27,762 bases of DNA. It comes from Bacilli bacterium. Lineage in GTDB: Bacteria; Bacillota_I; Bacilli_A; RF39; UBA660. The notes beneath the pieces are model-generated. The model had not been told where the DNA came from. It made no database searches and saw only the letters and a list, made by a program, of their open reading frames with translations. This document shows, piece by piece, positions 25,606 to 27,762 of this stretch; position 1 is the stretch's first letter; every line of letters begins with the position of its first letter. The DNA lies in the NCBI GenBank assembly GCA_016297695.1, contig JAEDGC010000018.1, positions 1 to 27,762 on the forward strand, written 5' to 3'. The position numbers were made by a program, and so were the translations under genes.

Positions 25606-26778
25606 AATTAAAATTAAAGCAAATGCCACACCAAATATGATTATCCCTAAAACTAAGGTAAAAATACTTGCATAACCTTTTTTTGTTAAACTAGGATTAG
25701 TTAATCCTAAAGATTTTTTAAACTTTTTCATGTTTTCTTCAAAATCATTGTTTAATTTTTTTCTTTTTTCACTTATTTTTTCTTCTTCTCCAAATTCTAA
25801 AGAATTTAAAGATTTAAATAATACACCCTTTTTATAAACTTTAATAATGTTATTTTTTAAATTTAAAAGATATTGATTATTAATCATATTTACATTAATA
25901 AGTTCATCGATTAAATTTATAATTACATCATAATTGTCCATAACTAAATTTGAAATATCCTCAATTTGTTCATAATAATTTCTATAAAAACTTTCAATAG
26001 CAACTTCTTTTTTTAATGTTACGCCATTTAAAACATAGTAATCATTTTCTTTTAAATCACTGTTTATAATTCCAAAACCATTACTTAAAATTCTATAATT
26101 TTGATTAGTAATTAAATCTAAAAATATTCGAACTAAATACTTATCTTTATTTTCATTCTCTCCAATAATTCTATCTATAAAATATTGAATATCTTTTGTT
26201 TCACATAAAGAATCTTCTTTAACTAATGTTGAATTACTTACTTCTGGAAATATTTTGTTACTAATTACATAATTACAATTACTCGTAATTCCTAAAAGCA
26301 TTTCATTTTGATTTTCATTTAGAAACATTTCAACAATATAATTATAAAAATAACTATCACATTCTTCATTTTTTTTAATGTATCGTTCTTGAAAGTCATT
26401 TATAATTACTTTATTATTTGTAATTTTACATTCTTCAAATGTCTCATCTTTTTCAAAATTATAAAAAGATATTAATCTAGCTTTTATAATATCTACCTTA
26501 CTTATTATGGTTGTTTTATTACTTAACTGACTTTCAATATTTTCTATTAAATCTATTCTAATAATATCATTACTGACATCAAAAACATTGTTTACAAAAG
26601 ATTTAGCTGCATTACCATGTAATTCATCAATAATGTTTTTTAATCTATAAATTATATTTTTTTGTTCAGGAAGTTTTTTAATACATTGCTCAATAGTATT
26701 TTGTTTTTGGAATCCATCTTCACAAATTAAATAATCAAAAAAATATTTTTGAATTAATTGCGTACTATTCTTTTGCAT
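25600..26778 (-). CDS. Unrecognised tail-anchored protein, 392 residues
   Basis: I recognise no family. About 365 mostly helical, Asn/Ile/Lys-rich cytoplasmic residues are followed by one hydrophobic helix at the extreme C-terminus (GYASIFTLVLGIIIFGVAFA, about 369-388), with Lys just after it. This is the layout of a tail-anchored or single-span protein facing the cytosol. A Lys/Glu-rich segment (EEEKISEKRKKLNNDFEEN) just before the anchor looks like a coiled coil. The SD GGAAGTGA precedes the ATG. It is transcribed alone, immediately upstream of parA. Confidence 0.8.
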   Translation of the reverse strand: MQKNSTQLIQKYFFDYLICEDGFQKQNTIEQCIKKLPEQKNIIYRLKNIIDELHGNAAKSFVNNVFDVSNDIIRIDLIENIESQLSNKTTIISKVDIIKARLISFYNFEKDETFEECKITNNKVIINDFQERYIKKNEECDSYFYNYIVEMFLNENQNEMLLGITSNCNYVISNKIFPEVSNSTLVKEDSLCETKDIQYFIDRIIGENENKDKYLVRIFLDLITNQNYRILSNGFGIINSDLKENDYYVLNGVTLKKEVAIESFYRNYYEQIEDISNLVMDNYDVIINLIDELINVNMINNQYLLNLKNNIIKVYKKGVLFKSLNSLEFGEEEKISEKRKKLNNDFEENMKKFKKSLGLTNPSLTKKGYASIFTLVLGIIIFGVAFALILIK

Positions 26779-26803
26779 GCTATCACTTCCTACTATTAAA
26801 ATA

Positions 26804-26812
26804 ATTATAACA
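26804..26812 (-). promoter_or_regulatory. Extended -10 promoter of the 392-residue protein gene
   Basis: TGTTATAAT (26812-26804) is an extended -10 with a perfect hexamer, directly after the terminator of the upstream gene. The -35 is weak (TTTAAT at 17 bp). Confidence 0.6.
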
Positions 26813-26814
26813 GG

Positions 26815-26844
26815 AAAAAAGCAAAAATTAAACTCTTTTTGCTT
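26815..26844 (-). terminator. Terminator of the tail-collar-like gene
   Basis: AAGCAAAAA and TTTTTGCTT form a 9-bp stem with an 8-base loop, followed by four further Ts and CC. It lies 18 bases after the stop codon. Confidence 0.8.
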
Positions 26845-26861
26845 ATATATTATTTAATTAT

Positions 26862-27638
26862 TTAGGCTGTTCTTTTGTACATATACACTACTGTATAAGG
26901 ATTTTGAATATTAATGCTTTCTGGAGAACTATTTGTATAATTTCCAGTAAAAGTATGGGTATGAGCTTCTACTCCTGTTATTGTATTAATATAATAATCA
27001 TTATAATTATGGGTATGACTTGCTAAAGGATAATTCGCATCTGTAGTATCAGAATAACCATTGATATTAGCCCATCCAGCAACATGAGAGGCATTGCTAT
27101 TTGGTCCTGCACCGGATACAGTTCTATAAAAAGTAGAGTTTCCGCCTTTTGATGTTCGTGTTGTATATTTCAAACTGATAGTATAACCTGATCCAGTTGA
27201 TTCTGTAGTTCCTGTTACACTTAACGAAGGAATATTTTTACTACTTAAAGTTACACTTGATGATCCACCAGTAGAATTAACAGCTTTAGAAGATGATGCT
27301 CCTACTAAAGTCATATCTTCTGCATATTTTACCCATGTTCCTCCGAATTTATCTTGTACTTTTTCTACTGTATCATCTTCTGTTGACATGTATATACTTC
27401 CTACAGGATATATTATATTTACAATATCTTGTTTTAATTTTTCTCTATCTGTAGTTAAGGAATATAATTCATCTATTGCTCCAGTTACATTACTTGATGA
27501 TCCGCCACTTTTTGATGTATCATAATATACTGATGAGCTTGATAAAGTTGTTGCTGCTTTTATTGATATCATACTTGATATTACTATTGCCATTATTAGT
27601 ACAATTATTAATTTTAAATTCTCATTAGTTTTTTTCAA
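26862..27638 (-). CDS. Secreted protein with phage tail-collar / baseplate-like C-terminus
   Basis: The protein has 258 residues. The first 29 form a signal peptide (MKKTNENLKLIIVLIMAIVI, cleavage probably after SIKA). A short linker, VYYDTSKSGG..NVTGAIDELY, resembles the joint regions of tail fibres. The rest looks like a phage tail-tip module: IYPVGSIYMSTEDD, KFGGTWVKYAEDMTLVGA, TLSSKNIPSLS, two HTH motifs (SHTHNY and AHTHTF) and the ending NPYTVVYMYKRTA. HxH motifs bind metal ions in several tail fibre tips. The combination of a secretion signal with a tail-tip domain, and no phage neighbours, suggests a domesticated surface or secreted binding protein. The start is TTG at 27638, with AAGGAG nine bases upstream. 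Confidence 0.8.
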   Translation of the reverse strand: MKKTNENLKLIIVLIMAIVISSMISIKAATTLSSSSVYYDTSKSGGSSSNVTGAIDELYSLTTDREKLKQDIVNIIYPVGSIYMSTEDDTVEKVQDKFGGTWVKYAEDMTLVGASSSKAVNSTGGSSSVTLSSKNIPSLSVTGTTESTGSGYTISLKYTTRTSKGGNSTFYRTVSGAGPNSNASHVAGWANINGYSDTTDANYPLASHTHNYNDYYINTITGVEAHTHTFTGNYTNSSPESINIQNPYTVVYMYKRTA

Positions 27639-27674
27639 ATTGATTCACTCCTTACTAGTTTATTCTATATTATC

Positions 27675-27705
27675 AGTATACCCCCCCCCCGAAGGCTTTT
27701 GCCAA
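27675..27705 (-). promoter_or_regulatory. Putative promoter with a G10 tract in its spacer
   Basis: The -35 TTGGCA (27705-27700) and -10 TATACT (27680-27675) are each one base off consensus. They are separated by 19 bp, the last ten of which are all G (27690-27681). Two fewer Gs would give the optimal 17 bp. A C6 run at 27711-27706 can pair with part of the G tract, and GGC with GCC, so the DNA is also a GC-rich inverted repeat. This is unique in an otherwise AT-rich window. Confidence 0.6.
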
Positions 27706-27726
27706 GGGGGGATGTTATCATTTTTT

Positions 27727-27754
27727 TAGACACTTTGCATAGAGGGTGTATAAT
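27727..27754 (+). promoter_or_regulatory. Divergent promoter pointing out of the right edge
   Basis: TAGACA (27727-27732), 16 bp and TATAAT (27749-27754) match the sigma-A consensus at 11 of 12 positions on the plus strand. The gene it serves is outside the window. It is the only plus-strand signal supported here. Confidence 0.65.
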
Positions 27755-27762
27755 AATGAAAG

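Noticed and set aside
26197..26212. A parS-like sequence with 12 of 16 matches to TGTTTCACGTGAAACA.
   Set aside because: Only one half-site is intact and the CG centre is missing. It lies in a coding region, so ParB binding is unlikely. No better parS was found.

Overview
The window is about 27.8 kb of very AT-rich DNA from a bacterium. Strong Shine-Dalgarno (SD) sequences, sigma-A type promoters (several with an extended -10), U-rich hairpin terminators and a parA-parB-mscS-DUF951-ychF gene order all point to the Bacillota, probably an uncultured gut lineage close to the Mollicutes or Erysipelotrichia (RF39-like). That placement is inference. Tryptophan is encoded by TGG, and TGA ends at least one gene, so the standard bacterial code applies. 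Every coding region is on the minus strand, so transcription runs from right to left. Only a divergent promoter at the extreme right edge points the other way.

From right to left, the first unit encodes a secreted protein (26862-27638) with a phage tail-collar-like C-terminus. Its putative promoter has a ten-G tract in the spacer. Next is an unrecognised tail-anchored protein (25600-26778). The chromosome-partition operon parA-parB-mscS-DUF951-abgT (21309-25504) follows, with its own promoter and terminator. An orphan 275-residue protein with an excellent promoter and the GTPase gene ychF are separate units.

The centre (14417-19175) holds two tandem type IV prepilin-like genes with very large Cys-rich, Ig-like ectodomains. 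The upstream copy is broken by two frameshifts. The downstream copy is intact and carries three thrombospondin-type-1-like modules. It appears to head a transcription unit that runs into gltX, cysS and a yugP-like membrane zinc protease. The gltX product is unusual: the HIGH, KMSKS and GDDH-type active-site signatures are all degenerate.

The left third holds a small divergent ClpC-like ATPase, a Bro-N/DinD-like protein and a Bax-inhibitor-1 family membrane protein. The clp start codon lies in a 14-bp inverted repeat. A perfect consensus promoter then drives a giant 2077-residue membrane-anchored surface protein and a small membrane-anchored partner. The left edge holds a decayed C-terminal fragment of an Rpn/PD-(D/E)XK transposase-nuclease.

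The housekeeping functions (partition, aminoacylation, ribosome-associated GTPase) are conserved. The accessory content is mostly cell-surface proteins: giant adhesin-like chain, prepilins and tail-derived protein. These carry signs of duplication, decay and possible switching.
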